From Sulfurovum indicum (GTDB lineage Bacteria > Campylobacterota > Campylobacteria > Campylobacterales > Sulfurovaceae): a stretch of 64,000 bases of DNA. This document shows positions 1-7,781 of this stretch, piece by piece; the first letter of the stretch is position 1; every line of letters starts with the position of its first letter. The notes beneath the pieces are model-generated. The model worked only from the letters and a program-made list of their open reading frames with translations, ran no database searches and was not told the origin of the DNA. Made by a program: the position numbers and the translations under genes. Location: positions 310,001 to 374,000 of the forward strand of contig NZ_CP063164.1 of assembly GCF_014931715.1 (NCBI RefSeq). The letters run 5' to 3'.

Positions 1-440
1 GAGATCATGTTTTCTAACTCTCTAATCATAGGATAGCCAGTATAGTTGTAGGTAGTAACTAAAAAGTTTTTGTTTTTGTCTATGATATTTTTGATTTTCA
101 ATGCATCTTCAAGTGATGCGGTCAATGTTTTTTCGCAAATGATGGGTATATTGAACTTTAGTATCTCGATGATGATGTCTGTATGACTGTCTGTCGGGGT
201 TAATATGGCAATCGCATCTAGGTTATTTTTCTCTTTTTCCAGTAATTCCAGATAGTGTGTATAATATTTGGGTATAGACCATTGTGTTGCTGTCTTGGAA
301 TTGATATTGGAGTGTCGGCTAAAGCAGCCTGCGACCAATTGAAACTTTCCATCCATTTGTGTAGCTATTTTGTGTGTTGTGCCTATAGCAGAGTTTAGCC
401 CACCACCAACAAATCCTATTTTAAGTGATTCATGTTTCAT
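1..440 (-). CDS. Gfo/Idh/MocA-family oxidoreductase, partial (C-terminus outside window)
   Basis: This is the N-terminal part of an NAD(P)-dependent sugar oxidoreductase. Translating the minus strand from ATG at 440 gives MKHESLKIGFVGGGLNSAIG, a Rossmann nucleotide-binding loop, followed by an AILTPTDSHTD strand and the ICEKTLTASLEDA segment that corresponds to the family's EKP motif. The reading frame runs off the left edge, so the catalytic C-terminal domain is not seen. Its start overlaps the stop of the upstream glycosyltransferase by 11 bp (ATGAAACATGA), which suggests translational coupling. The pairing with a membrane glycosyltransferase suggests nucleotide-sugar modification for a surface polysaccharide; the substrate cannot be read from the sequence. 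Confidence 0.85.
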   Translation of the reverse strand, partial: MKHESLKIGFVGGGLNSAIGTTHKIATQMDGKFQLVAGCFSRHSNINSKTATQWSIPKYYTHYLELLEKEKNNLDAIAILTPTDSHTDIIIEILKFNIPIICEKTLTASLEDALKIKNIIDKNKNFLVTTYNYTGYPMIRELENMI

Positions 441-1383
441 TTGTACTCTTTGTAAAAGTAGTCTCTTGTATAATATAAAGGGGTCTTTGTTTGACCTCAT
501 CAAATATTTTACCTATATACAGTCCTAACATACCGATACTTCCAATAATCAGTCCAGCTAAAAAATAAAGAGAAACGATCAAGCTTGTCCAGCCAATGAT
601 TGGAGTAGACCAGAATATATAGCTTATGACAAGCCATATGGAATAAAGGAGTGATAGAAAAGAAAGGATAAAACCAAATTGTACTGAAAGTTTCAGGGGT
701 TTATTTGAATGTGCAACGATGCTATCTATAGCTAAGTTAATTAGTTTAGATAGTGTATATGAGCTTGTACCTTCCTGTCTTGGTGCATGTTTTATTTCAA
801 TCTCTATTCTTGTAAAACCTGTCCAAAGTACAAAAAGACCAAAGGAACGGTTTTGTTCACGAAATAGTTTGACATTTTTAATGACTTGTTTTGAATATAT
901 ACCAAAATTTCCAATACTTTTGTCAATTTGTGCATCTGTTAAATAGTTGTAAAGTTTATAAAAAAAATGAGAGCTGAGTTTCTTAAAAAAGTTATCTTTC
1001 CGTTCTATACGTTTACCGACAACAATGTCATACCCTTCCTGAGCCTTACGGTATAGTTTCAAAATCTCTTCAGGTTGATCCTGTAGATCACAGTCCATCA
1101 CAATGATCCAGTCACCTTGTGCATAATCCAGACCGGCCGTAATAGCCCGATGTTGACCAAAGTTTCTAGAAAAGTTAACTCCCTTGACACGAAGGTCACA
1201 TTGAGCAAGTTTTTTGATGATCTCCCATGCATTATCGGGGCTGGCATCATTAACCATAATGATTTCAAAGTTTGCATCTATTTGAGTCAATGTGTGTACA
1301 AGTCTTTCATAAAGTTGATCAAGTGTAGAAGCACAGCCGTAAATGGGCGTAATGACACTAATAAAGGGTGTTGATCGGTGCAT
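430..1383 (-). CDS. Family 2 glycosyltransferase (GtrB/ArnC/DPM1-like), membrane anchored
   Basis: A 317-residue GT2 enzyme of the type that moves a sugar from a nucleotide donor to a polyprenyl phosphate on the inner face of the membrane. The N-terminal GT-A fold starts at ISVITPIYG (residues 8-16) and carries the metal-binding DCDLQDQ motif near residues 97-103. Two hydrophobic C-terminal segments (about residues 230-260 and 265-295) match the paired membrane anchor of GtrB-like proteins. It overlaps the downstream Gfo/Idh/MocA gene. Likely role (inference): priming or side-branch glycosylation of a surface glycan. Donor and acceptor are unknown. Confidence 0.88.
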   Translation of the reverse strand: MHRSTPFISVITPIYGCASTLDQLYERLVHTLTQIDANFEIIMVNDASPDNAWEIIKKLAQCDLRVKGVNFSRNFGQHRAITAGLDYAQGDWIIVMDCDLQDQPEEILKLYRKAQEGYDIVVGKRIERKDNFFKKLSSHFFYKLYNYLTDAQIDKSIGNFGIYSKQVIKNVKLFREQNRSFGLFVLWTGFTRIEIEIKHAPRQEGTSSYTLSKLINLAIDSIVAHSNKPLKLSVQFGFILSFLSLLYSIWLVISYIFWSTPIIGWTSLIVSLYFLAGLIIGSIGMLGLYIGKIFDEVKQRPLYIIQETTFTKSTNET

Positions 1384-1743
1384 AAGATTTCTCCAACTGT
1401 TTTTCTATCATTGTTTAAAGTTATTATTGTTACTTTAGTTGTATTAACTATTATTAATTAACTATCTATCGGTGTTTGTGGTACTTTGGACAATTATTTA
1501 TAGAAATAATAAATTCTTCATAAGTTTAGTATTTTTTCTTTGTTAGAAACTATTGTATCCAAAGTTTTACAAAAAATCTCTGTTGTGGTGAATACATTAT
1601 GAAATAAATCAGAAAGAAAACCTGATAATTGAATATATTGTAGTTTAATACATTTAAAGTTTGAAATATGTTATACTTTAAAAGGTAGTGAGGAGATTAC
1701 GAAACAGAGTGATTTGTTTATAAGCGATACAGAAGGATAGCAG
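1384..1743. promoter_or_regulatory. AT-rich divergent intergenic region with a weak promoter-like site
   Basis: About 360 bp of very AT-rich DNA between the minus-strand glycan genes and the plus-strand pilin genes. I see no convincing ORF. TATACT at 1672-1677 could be a -10 element for the pilin genes, about 66 bp before the ATG at 1744; no clear -35 is visible, which is common for sigma-70 promoters in this phylum. A promoter for the leftward genes must also lie here but I cannot place it. Confidence 0.35.
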
Positions 1744-2127
1744 ATGCGTAAGGGTTTCACAATGATTGAGTTAATCTTTGTAATTGTGATAGTAGGTATT
1801 TTGGCATTAATAGCGATTCCAAGACTTAATGCAAGCAGAGATGATGCAAAAGCAAGTGCAGAGCTTTTGAATTTGGCTATTAAAGTTAAAGATATATCCA
1901 CCTACTATATGGCTACAGGGGAAGGGGATGTAAATAGAAGCAGTGTAAATGTCAAGTGTTTTGACATTGCTTTAGTTGATATGAATGGAACATTAAGTAT
2001 TTCGGTTTCTGACGGAGGGGAGGATAATGGTGAAGATTATTGTACTGCGGCACAGGAAGCCGCAAGGAATAAAAATTTGAGTAGAGAGCATCTTGTTACA
2101 ATTGGTGGTACTTTGGTAAAATATTAA
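1744..2127 (+). CDS. Type IV pilin / type II secretion pseudopilin-like protein
   Basis: A 127-residue protein with a class III prepilin leader. MRKG precedes the processing site, and the mature protein would begin FTMIELIFVIVIVGILALIAIPRL, with the conserved Glu at +5 and a hydrophobic helix of about 20 residues. A prepilin peptidase would cleave after Gly4 and N-methylate Phe. The C-terminal part is small, acidic and has two cysteines (about residues 74 and 99) that could form a disulfide. AAGGA lies just upstream of the ATG. A second pilin-like gene follows, so the pair probably acts in a type IV pilus, competence or secretion machine. A comEC-type gene lies 6 kb downstream; a functional link is only inference. 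Confidence 0.85.
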   Translation: MRKGFTMIELIFVIVIVGILALIAIPRLNASRDDAKASAELLNLAIKVKDISTYYMATGEGDVNRSSVNVKCFDIALVDMNGTLSISVSDGGEDNGEDYCTAAQEAARNKNLSREHLVTIGGTLVKY

Positions 2128-2181
2128 AACCCTGTTTATAATTATGATATAGTAAAAAAATAAGTATTGAAGGAATATACA

Positions 2182-2619
2182 ATGCAGACAGCTTTAAAAA
2201 AAGCTTTCACAATGATAGAACTGGTTTTTGTGATCGTAGTGATCGGTATACTCTCGGCTATTGCTATCCCAAAACTTGCTGCAACACGTGATGATGCGGT
2301 TATCACCAAAGCCAGGGCAACGGTTGCATCGGTGAGAAGTTCCCTGAGTACAGAGCGGCAAAAGCGCATACTCCGGGGAGATTTTACATCTATAGGTGAT
2401 CTGGGAGATTCAACCTATGCATTCAGCTATTTTGACGGCAACACATCACACCCTGTGCTTGAGTATCCTGTAAAGAACTGTGCGGGAACAAAACGAGAGT
2501 GCTGGAAACGTGACAGTGCTACGCAATATACATTCAGGGAAGGTACAGGTACTGATGTAGTCTTTACTCTTTCGGGCAATAAGCTCAACTGTACCTCAAA
2601 CTGTAGCAACTTTGAATAA
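2182..2619 (+). CDS. Type IV pilin / pseudopilin-like protein
   Basis: A prepilin-like protein of 145 residues. I place the start at ATG 2182, not the in-frame TTG at 2167, because AAGGAA at 2170-2175 is a well-spaced ribosome-binding site for that ATG. The leader MQTALKKA ends in Ala rather than the usual Gly before FTMIELVFVIVVIGILSAIAIPKL, so processing would be at an Ala-Phe bond. The globular part has four cysteines (NCAGTKREC and NCTSNC), consistent with disulfides in an exported pilin. It sits 54 bp after the first pilin gene and 4 bp before priA, suggesting one transcript. Confidence 0.85.
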   Translation: MQTALKKAFTMIELVFVIVVIGILSAIAIPKLAATRDDAVITKARATVASVRSSLSTERQKRILRGDFTSIGDLGDSTYAFSYFDGNTSHPVLEYPVKNCAGTKRECWKRDSATQYTFREGTGTDVVFTLSGNKLNCTSNCSNFE

Positions 2620-2623
2620 TTAA

Positions 2624-4489
2624 GTGCATTACTACGAAGTTTTTCTGTTACGGTCAAGTGCGCCGTGTCTGACTTATCATGCAGATGGTGTACTCTATGC
2701 AGGTTCTGTTGTTTCCGTACCTTTAAAAAACAGTCTAAAAGAGGCTGTTATTGTTGCTGAAGTACAAAAACCGGACTTCAAAACAGCAGAGATAAGTACT
2801 GTTACAGACAAAAGATACAGTGCCAAACAGATGGAGATGGCGAAGTTCATCTCAGAATACTATTTCTCTTCTTTTTCTGAGGCGATCTCATTGTTTATCC
2901 CGTACCGTAGGGGTGCCCCTTGTGGGTACCCTAAGAGAAGAGGCTGTGCAGATGGAGGGCAACCACAAGGGATTGCCCCTACATTGACTACCATTCAGCA
3001 AAACGCTTACACACAACTGTTGCAAAAAGAGAAAGCCCTGCTTTTTGGTGTTACCGGTGCAGGAAAGACCGAAATTTTTATCGCGTTGATGGCTAAGATG
3101 CTTGAAGAGGGCAAAACCTCTATTTTTCTGATGCCGGAGATCTCTCTGACCCCCCAAATGGAGAAACGCCTGAAGGTCTATTTTGGGGATGCAGTGGCAA
3201 TGTGGCACTCCAGGATAACAAGAAAGAAAAAAGAGCAGATCCTGGAAGCTATAGAGGACGGGAGAGTGCGCATAGTGGCAGGAGCGCGTTCTGCACTCTT
3301 TACACCACTGCCAGACCTTGGGCTGATCATTGTAGATGAAGAGCATGATGACAGTTACAAAGCACAGACCCGTCCGCGTTACCATGCGCGTGATGTGGCT
3401 GTACTGATGGGACAGAAACTTGGTGCCAAAGTAGTGTTGGCATCGGCAACACCCAGTATGACCTCCTATGCCAAATATGATGTTGTGAAATTGGAAAAAC
3501 CGTTTATAGAGACAAAGAAGCAGTACCGCTTCATTGCCGGTGACAGCATCAGCCAGCCTATTCTGAATGCACTGGAGAGAAACTTCAGCTCAGGGCATCA
3601 GTCACTGCTTTTCCTGCCTACACGGGGGAACTTCAAGTATCTGTATTGTGAGCGGTGCGGGAAGACGCATCTGTGTCCTTTCTGTTCGGTAGGAATGGCA
3701 CTGCACCGGAAATACAGACACCTGAAATGCCACTACTGCAACTATACAGAGCCAATACAGGATACTTGTCAGCATTGCGGGCATACACCGCTAAAGAGCG
3801 AGCGTATGGGAACACAGGAAGCTATAGAGGTCATTACTTCAGCCATAGCAGGTATTAAGGTTGAACAATTCGATCGTGACAGTATTACGACATCCAAAAA
3901 GCTTAAAGATGCACTGAAGCGTTTTGAAAGTGGTGCAAGTCATCTGATTTTAGGAACACAGATGCTTTCCAAGGGGCATGACTATGCCAATATTACGCTC
4001 TCTGTCATTATGGGACTTGATCACATTCTAGGGTTGGCTGATTACCGTGCCAGAGAACGTGCTATGAGTCTTTTGTTGCAGATAGCCGGGCGAAGCGGAC
4101 GTGCCAAAGAAGCAGAAGTACTGGTACAGACAAATGATCCGGATTTTTTCAGGACCTACCTGCATGACTATGAAGTGTTCATCAAAGATGAATTAGCCTT
4201 TCTGGAAATGGCACAATACCCTCCTTTCGTTTCTCTGGCACGCATACTCATTGCCCATAAAGATGAAGCCAAAGCAGGCAAGATCACACTTGATACCGTC
4301 ACAAAGCTCAAAGTATTTGAAGAGATAGAGATTGTAGGACACGGGAAAGCTCCGGTAGAGCGGATCGCTGACAAGTTCAGATTTCAGATATTGCTCAAAG
4401 CCAAAAACAGAGTACCGTTATTAAAAGCATTGCACAGTGTAGACTGCAGAGAGATTGAGATCGATATGGATCCGGTTGAATTTTCATAG
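2624..4489 (+). CDS. priA: Primosomal replication-restart helicase PriA
   Basis: A 621-residue PriA, the 3'-5' superfamily 2 helicase that reloads DnaB at stalled forks. It has the N-terminal fork-binding domain (about 1-93), Walker A GVTGAGKT (142-149), the DEEH Walker B motif in IIVDEEHDDSYK, and an eight-cysteine zinc module beginning CERCGKTHLCPFC, the part that organises the primosome. The start is GTG at 2624, 4 bp after the pilin stop. Residues 95-120 do not look like PriA: they are encoded by a palindromic REP doublet inserted in frame (see the repeat at 2907-2982). The insert lies in the linker between the DNA-binding and helicase domains, where it could be tolerated. Confidence 0.95.
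   Translation: MHYYEVFLLRSSAPCLTYHADGVLYAGSVVSVPLKNSLKEAVIVAEVQKPDFKTAEISTVTDKRYSAKQMEMAKFISEYYFSSFSEAISLFIPYRRGAPCGYPKRRGCADGGQPQGIAPTLTTIQQNAYTQLLQKEKALLFGVTGAGKTEIFIALMAKMLEEGKTSIFLMPEISLTPQMEKRLKVYFGDAVAMWHSRITRKKKEQILEAIEDGRVRIVAGARSALFTPLPDLGLIIVDEEHDDSYKAQTRPRYHARDVAVLMGQKLGAKVVLASATPSMTSYAKYDVVKLEKPFIETKKQYRFIAGDSISQPILNALERNFSSGHQSLLFLPTRGNFKYLYCERCGKTHLCPFCSVGMALHRKYRHLKCHYCNYTEPIQDTCQHCGHTPLKSERMGTQEAIEVITSAIAGIKVEQFDRDSITTSKKLKDALKRFESGASHLILGTQMLSKGHDYANITLSVIMGLDHILGLADYRARERAMSLLLQIAGRSGRAKEAEVLVQTNDPDFFRTYLHDYEVFIKDELAFLEMAQYPPFVSLARILIAHKDEAKAGKITLDTVTKLKVFEEIEIVGHGKAPVERIADKFRFQILLKAKNRVPLLKALHSVDCREIEIDMDPVEFS
2907..2982. repeat. REPIN-like palindromic doublet inserted in frame within priA
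   Basis: A 76-bp element. The left arm starts GTAGGGGTGCCCCTTGTGGG; the reverse complement of the right arm starts GTAGGGGCAATCCCTTGTGG. Each arm begins with the GTAG tetranucleotide typical of REP sequences and folds into its own imperfect hairpin (GGGTGCCC with GGGTACCC; GGGCAA with TTGCCC). Two REPs in inverted orientation form a REPIN. It adds about 26 codons to priA without a stop, which fits 76 bp plus a 2-bp duplication. No other copy and no RAYT transposase was found in this window, so a donor would have to be elsewhere. Confidence 0.75.
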
Positions 4490-4498
4490 AAAATTCAA

Positions 4499-4648
4499 AG
4501 TGAATAGTGAGTAGTTGCTTTTTGAGTGAAGAACTAAGAGTGAAGAGTGAAGAGTTGTGGTATGCCAGTCATGCGTTGCATGAAGTGAAGAATTAATAGT
4601 GAATAGTGAATAGTTATGGTATGCTTTTCTTTCAGAAAAGCTTTTTTA
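4499..4648. repeat. Heptad array with triloop palindromes; the last doubles as a terminator
   Basis: Downstream of priA there are three short arrays with 7-bp periodicity (GTGAATA, GTGAAGA): about 4500-4515, 4534-4556 and 4581-4616. Two of them end in GGTATGC (4559 and 4618), each followed by a palindrome with a 3-nt loop: CATGC-GTT-GCATG (4570-4582) and GCTTTTCT-TTC-AGAAAAGC (4623-4641). The second is followed by TTTTTT and would work as an intrinsic terminator for the pilin-priA transcript. The same architecture recurs at several other gene boundaries in the window. Confidence 0.75.
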
Positions 4649-4663
4649 ATTATGAGGTGTTTT

Positions 4664-5014
4664 TTGAGTGTTTTGGTAGATAAAAGCTATGGTTTTGCAA
4701 TCAGAGTGGTTAAATTGTCTATATATCTGAACAATGAGAAAAAAGAATACACTTTGAGCAAACAGCTATTGCGCTCGGGTACAGCTATTGGCGCATTGAT
4801 TGCAGAAGCGCAATATGCTCAATCAAAAGCGGATTTTATCAATAAGCTTCAAATCGCACTAAAAGAAGCAAACGAAAGCAAGTATTGGATACGTCTGCTT
4901 CATGATACAGAATTTCTTACGTTGCAAATGTTTGAAAGTATTTTGCCCGATATAGAAGCACTTATTAAGATGTTGACAAGCAGTATTAATACAACAAAAG
5001 AGAGAACAACATGA
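4664..5014 (+). CDS. Four-helix-bundle protein (23S rRNA intervening-sequence protein family)
   Basis: A helical protein of 116 residues of the four-helix-bundle family first found in intervening sequences of 23S rRNA genes, but widespread as a solitary gene of unknown function. Diagnostic stretches are VDKSYGFAIRVVKL, LSKQLLRSGTAIGALIAEA and the acidic helix ALKEANESKYWIRLL. The open frame reaches back to 4616, but that part runs through a repeat array and a terminator hairpin ending at 4648. I therefore place the start at TTG 4664, with GAGGTG at 4654-4659 as its ribosome-binding site; ATG 4652 is the alternative. It is flanked on both sides by heptad-palindrome repeats, so it may have arrived as a unit (inference). 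Confidence 0.8.
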   Translation: MSVLVDKSYGFAIRVVKLSIYLNNEKKEYTLSKQLLRSGTAIGALIAEAQYAQSKADFINKLQIALKEANESKYWIRLLHDTEFLTLQMFESILPDIEALIKMLTSSINTTKERTT

Positions 5015-5027
5015 ATTTAAATAGAAA

Positions 5028-5082
5028 GCACACGAAGTGTGCAATCCGAAACTATTCACTATTCACTATTCACTATTCACTA
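5028..5082. repeat. Triloop palindrome plus heptad array (reverse orientation)
   Basis: The palindrome GCACAC-GAA-GTGTGC (5028-5042) is followed by an array of about five TATTCAC heptads (5048-5082), the reverse complement of the GTGAATA unit after priA. This is the same composite in the opposite orientation, just before ispG. The open frame of ispG extends through it, but the repeat shows that the true start lies downstream at 5097. Confidence 0.75.
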
Positions 5083-5096
5083 AATGGGTTATCGCG

Positions 5097-6161
5097 ATGA
5101 AAGCGCGTTTCTCCACTAAGAAGATTTACGTCGGCAATGTAGCCGTAGGCGGTGATGCACCTATTTCGGTGCAGTCGATGACCTATAGCGATACACGTGA
5201 TGTGGCAGCAACAGTAGAGCAGATCAACAGGCTGCATTTTGCCGGGGCGGATATGGTACGTGTAGCCGTACCGGAGATGGAGGATGCATTGGCACTAAAA
5301 GCGATCAAAGAGCAGATATCACTGCCGCTCATTGCCGATATCCACTTCAATTACAAGCTGGCACTGGAAGCGGCAAAGTGGGTGGACTGTATCCGTTTCA
5401 ATCCGGGGAACATCGGAGAGAAAGGGCGGATCAAAGAGATCGTCAAAGCATGCCAGGAACGCAACCTGCCTATACGTGTCGGTGTCAATGCAGGGAGCCT
5501 TGAAAAAGAGTTTGATCAGAGATACGGAGCTACAGCTGAAGGGATGGTCGCTTCTGCGGAGTATAATATCAAGTTTCTTGAAGACTTGGGCTTTACAGAC
5601 ATTAAAGTCTCACTTAAAGCCTCTGATGTAGACCGGACGGTAGAAGCCTACCGGATGCTGCGTCCCAAGAATGATTATCCTTTCCATCTGGGGGTTACAG
5701 AAGCAGGAACGATCTTCCATGCAACAGTCAAATCAGCGATCGGACTTGGTGCACTGCTGCTTGACGGTATAGGGGATACCCTGCGGGTTTCCATTACTGG
5801 TGAACTGGAAGAGGAGATCAAAGTCGGGAAGGCCATTCTAAAAGACTCGGGACGTGTACAGGAGGGGCTTAATATTATCTCCTGTCCTACCTGCGGACGT
5901 ATTGAAGCAGACCTTGTTTCTGCCGTGGCAGAGGTAGAGAGACGTACGGCACACATTACGACCCCTATGGATGTCAGTGTAATGGGGTGTGTGGTCAATG
6001 CTATCGGTGAAGCCAAGCATGCCGATGTGGCGATCGCATACGGTAAAGGTTCCGGGCTTATTATGGTCAAAGGGGAAGTGGTTGCCAAACTGCCCGAAGG
6101 TGAGTTGGTGGAGAGGTTTGTGAAGGAAGTAGAGAATTTTGCCAAGCAAAATTCAGAGTGA
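5097..6161 (+). CDS. ispG: 4-hydroxy-3-methylbut-2-enyl-diphosphate synthase (flavodoxin type)
   Basis: IspG (GcpE), 354 residues, the [4Fe-4S] enzyme of the MEP isoprenoid pathway that converts MEcPP to HMBPP. The N-terminal TIM barrel opens with [19 protein letters not shown] and [12 protein letters not shown]. The C-terminal half carries the cluster motif SCPTCGR and the third cysteine in [11 protein letters not shown], with Glu in the usual position. The frame is open upstream to 5037, but that stretch is a TATTCAC repeat; ATG 5097 gives the family N-terminus. The final residues and stop lie in another heptad array (GAGTGA at 6157-6161). Confidence 0.96.
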   Translation: MKARFSTKKIYVGNVAVGGDAPISVQSMTYSDTRDVAATVEQINRLHFAGADMVRVAVPEMEDALALKAIKEQISLPLIADIHFNYKLALEAAKWVDCIRFNPGNIGEKGRIKEIVKACQERNLPIRVGVNAGSLEKEFDQRYGATAEGMVASAEYNIKFLEDLGFTDIKVSLKASDVDRTVEAYRMLRPKNDYPFHLGVTEAGTIFHATVKSAIGLGALLLDGIGDTLRVSITGELEEEIKVGKAILKDSGRVQEGLNIISCPTCGRIEADLVSAVAEVERRTAHITTPMDVSVMGCVVNAIGEAKHADVAIAYGKGSGLIMVKGEVVAKLPEGELVERFVKEVENFAKQNSE

Positions 6162-6321
6162 AGAGTGAAGAGTTGTGGTATGCTTTCCTTTTGAAAAGTT
6201 TTTATTTAATGAAGGATAGTAATGATGAATTCTAATAAGATAAAAGCATTGCAAAGCAATGCAAACCAACACTATTTACTATTTACTATTCACTATTCAC
6301 TTAAAACTCCAAAGGAGTTTT
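6153..6321. repeat. Composite heptad arrays with two triloop palindromes between ispG and dnaB
   Basis: Two arrays in opposite orientation: GTGAAGA units at about 6153-6176 followed by GGTATGCTTT at 6177, and ACTATTT/ACTATTC units at about 6270-6301. Between and after them are perfect palindromes with 3-nt loops: GCATTGC-AAA-GCAATGC (6246-6262) and AAAACTCC-AAA-GGAGTTTT (6303-6321). The second contains the dnaB ribosome-binding site in its right arm. The 17-bp palindrome at 6246 is the exact reverse complement of the one at 20828-20844. Confidence 0.75.
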
Positions 6322-6324
6322 AAC

Positions 6325-7755
6325 ATGGAAAACATGTACAATCTCAACATCGAACGTGCAGTCCTCTCTGCGATCATCTTTGACCCTGAGATCTATGAGG
6401 AGATCGCTTCAAAACTGACCCCTCAGGATTTTTATCTGCCATTTCATCAGCATGTTTTTCTCGCAATGGAAGAGTTGAGTCGTGAAGAGAAACCCATTGA
6501 TGAAGAGTTCCTCAAATCCAAACTTCAGGGGATGGGAAAATTTGATGAAGTAGCGATGCTGGACCTGCTCTCTGCCAATCCCATCTCCAATACTGCGGCC
6601 TATTTGGCAGAGATTAAAGCCAAATCAAGCAAGCGTGCCCTGGCAACATTGGCTACAGAGATCAAAAAAGTGACCATCGAAGATGATCTTCCTGCCGAAG
6701 AGGTAATGAACCTGGTAGAGAAAAAGCTCTATGAGATCACACAGAACAATACCAATGAGGATTTCAGGGAATCTAAAGAGATCACCATGTCGATGATGGA
6801 TGAGATCAACCGTTTAAAGGCACTTGGGAACTCCAAGCTTATCGGGGTTGATACAGGGTTCAAGAATCTTAATGAAAAAACGTCAGGATTTGGAAAAGGA
6901 GACCTGGTCATCATCGCGGCAAGGCCGGCGATGGGTAAAACGGCATTTGTACTCAATATGGCACTTAAAGCGATCGAGCGGAATGAAGGGGTAGCCTTTT
7001 TTTCACTGGAGATGCCTGCTGAACAATTGATGCTGCGTCTGCTCTCTGCAAAAACCTCCATACCCCTGCAGCAGCTGAGAGTGGGTGATCTGCGTGATGA
7101 GCAGTGGCAGCAGCTCTCTGCTGCAACTGATGAGTTGTCCCGGAAGAAACTTTTTGTAGATGACGGTGGATATGCGACCATTCACCATGTCAGAAGCAAG
7201 CTGCGAAAGCTTAAAACACAGCACCCTGAAATCTCTATCGCGATTATTGACTATCTGCAGCTGATGAGCGGTGAGGGGCGTGAAGGGCGTCAGCAGGAGG
7301 TTTCGGAGATCTCAAGGGGACTCAAACAGCTGGCCAGGGAGCTTCAGATACCTATTGTAGCACTCTCTCAGCTGAACCGTTCACTTGAAGCACGCGAGAA
7401 TAAACGTCCGATGCTCTCTGATTTGAGAGAATCCGGAGCTATTGAGCAGGATGCTGATATCATTCTTTTTGTCTACCGTGACGATGTTTACCGTGAAGCC
7501 AAAGAGAAAGAGAAGGAGATGAAAGCCAAAGCAGAAGGGAAGCCTTATGAGTCTGACTTTAGAAGAAAGCCTGAAGAGGATGCAGAGATTATTATCGGAA
7601 AGCAGCGTAACGGACCGACGGGTACAGTCGATCTGATCTTCCAAAAGAAGTTCACCCGTTTTGTCGATGCGGTACACTCACCGGCATTTGAAGTGGTCTA
7701 TGAGGAGGGAGATATCCCTGCCAACACCGGGAATATCGAGTTGCCTACGATATAG
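6325..7755 (+). CDS. dnaB: Replicative DNA helicase DnaB
   Basis: DnaB, 476 residues, the hexameric 5'-3' helicase at the replication fork. The N-terminal helical domain starts MENMYNLNIERAVLSAIIFDPE; the C-terminal RecA-like domain has Walker A AARPAMGKTAF, Walker B IAIIDYLQLMSG, the ALSQLNRSLE motif and SDLRESGAIEQDAD. The start is ATG 6325 with AAAGGAG at 6311-6317. That ribosome-binding site is the right arm of a perfect 8-3-8 hairpin (6303-6321), which could restrict initiation. Earlier in-frame codons run through repeat DNA and are rejected. comEC follows after 26 bp. Confidence 0.97.
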   Translation: MENMYNLNIERAVLSAIIFDPEIYEEIASKLTPQDFYLPFHQHVFLAMEELSREEKPIDEEFLKSKLQGMGKFDEVAMLDLLSANPISNTAAYLAEIKAKSSKRALATLATEIKKVTIEDDLPAEEVMNLVEKKLYEITQNNTNEDFRESKEITMSMMDEINRLKALGNSKLIGVDTGFKNLNEKTSGFGKGDLVIIAARPAMGKTAFVLNMALKAIERNEGVAFFSLEMPAEQLMLRLLSAKTSIPLQQLRVGDLRDEQWQQLSAATDELSRKKLFVDDGGYATIHHVRSKLRKLKTQHPEISIAIIDYLQLMSGEGREGRQQEVSEISRGLKQLARELQIPIVALSQLNRSLEARENKRPMLSDLRESGAIEQDADIILFVYRDDVYREAKEKEKEMKAKAEGKPYESDFRRKPEEDAEIIIGKQRNGPTGTVDLIFQKKFTRFVDAVHSPAFEVVYEEGDIPANTGNIELPTI

Positions 7756-7781
7756 TCCCATTAAATACAAAGCAGAAGATC

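Noticed and set aside
5037-5096. N-terminal extension of IspG from an upstream GTG
   Set aside because: The extra codons translate the TATTCAC repeat array; the family N-terminus starts at ATG 5097.
6153-6301. CRISPR array
   Set aside because: The repeats are contiguous 7-bp units without spacers and there are no cas genes in the window.
6259-6324. N-terminal extension of DnaB
   Set aside because: It reads through an array and the hairpin; ATG 6325 has a proper ribosome-binding site and gives the usual DnaB start.
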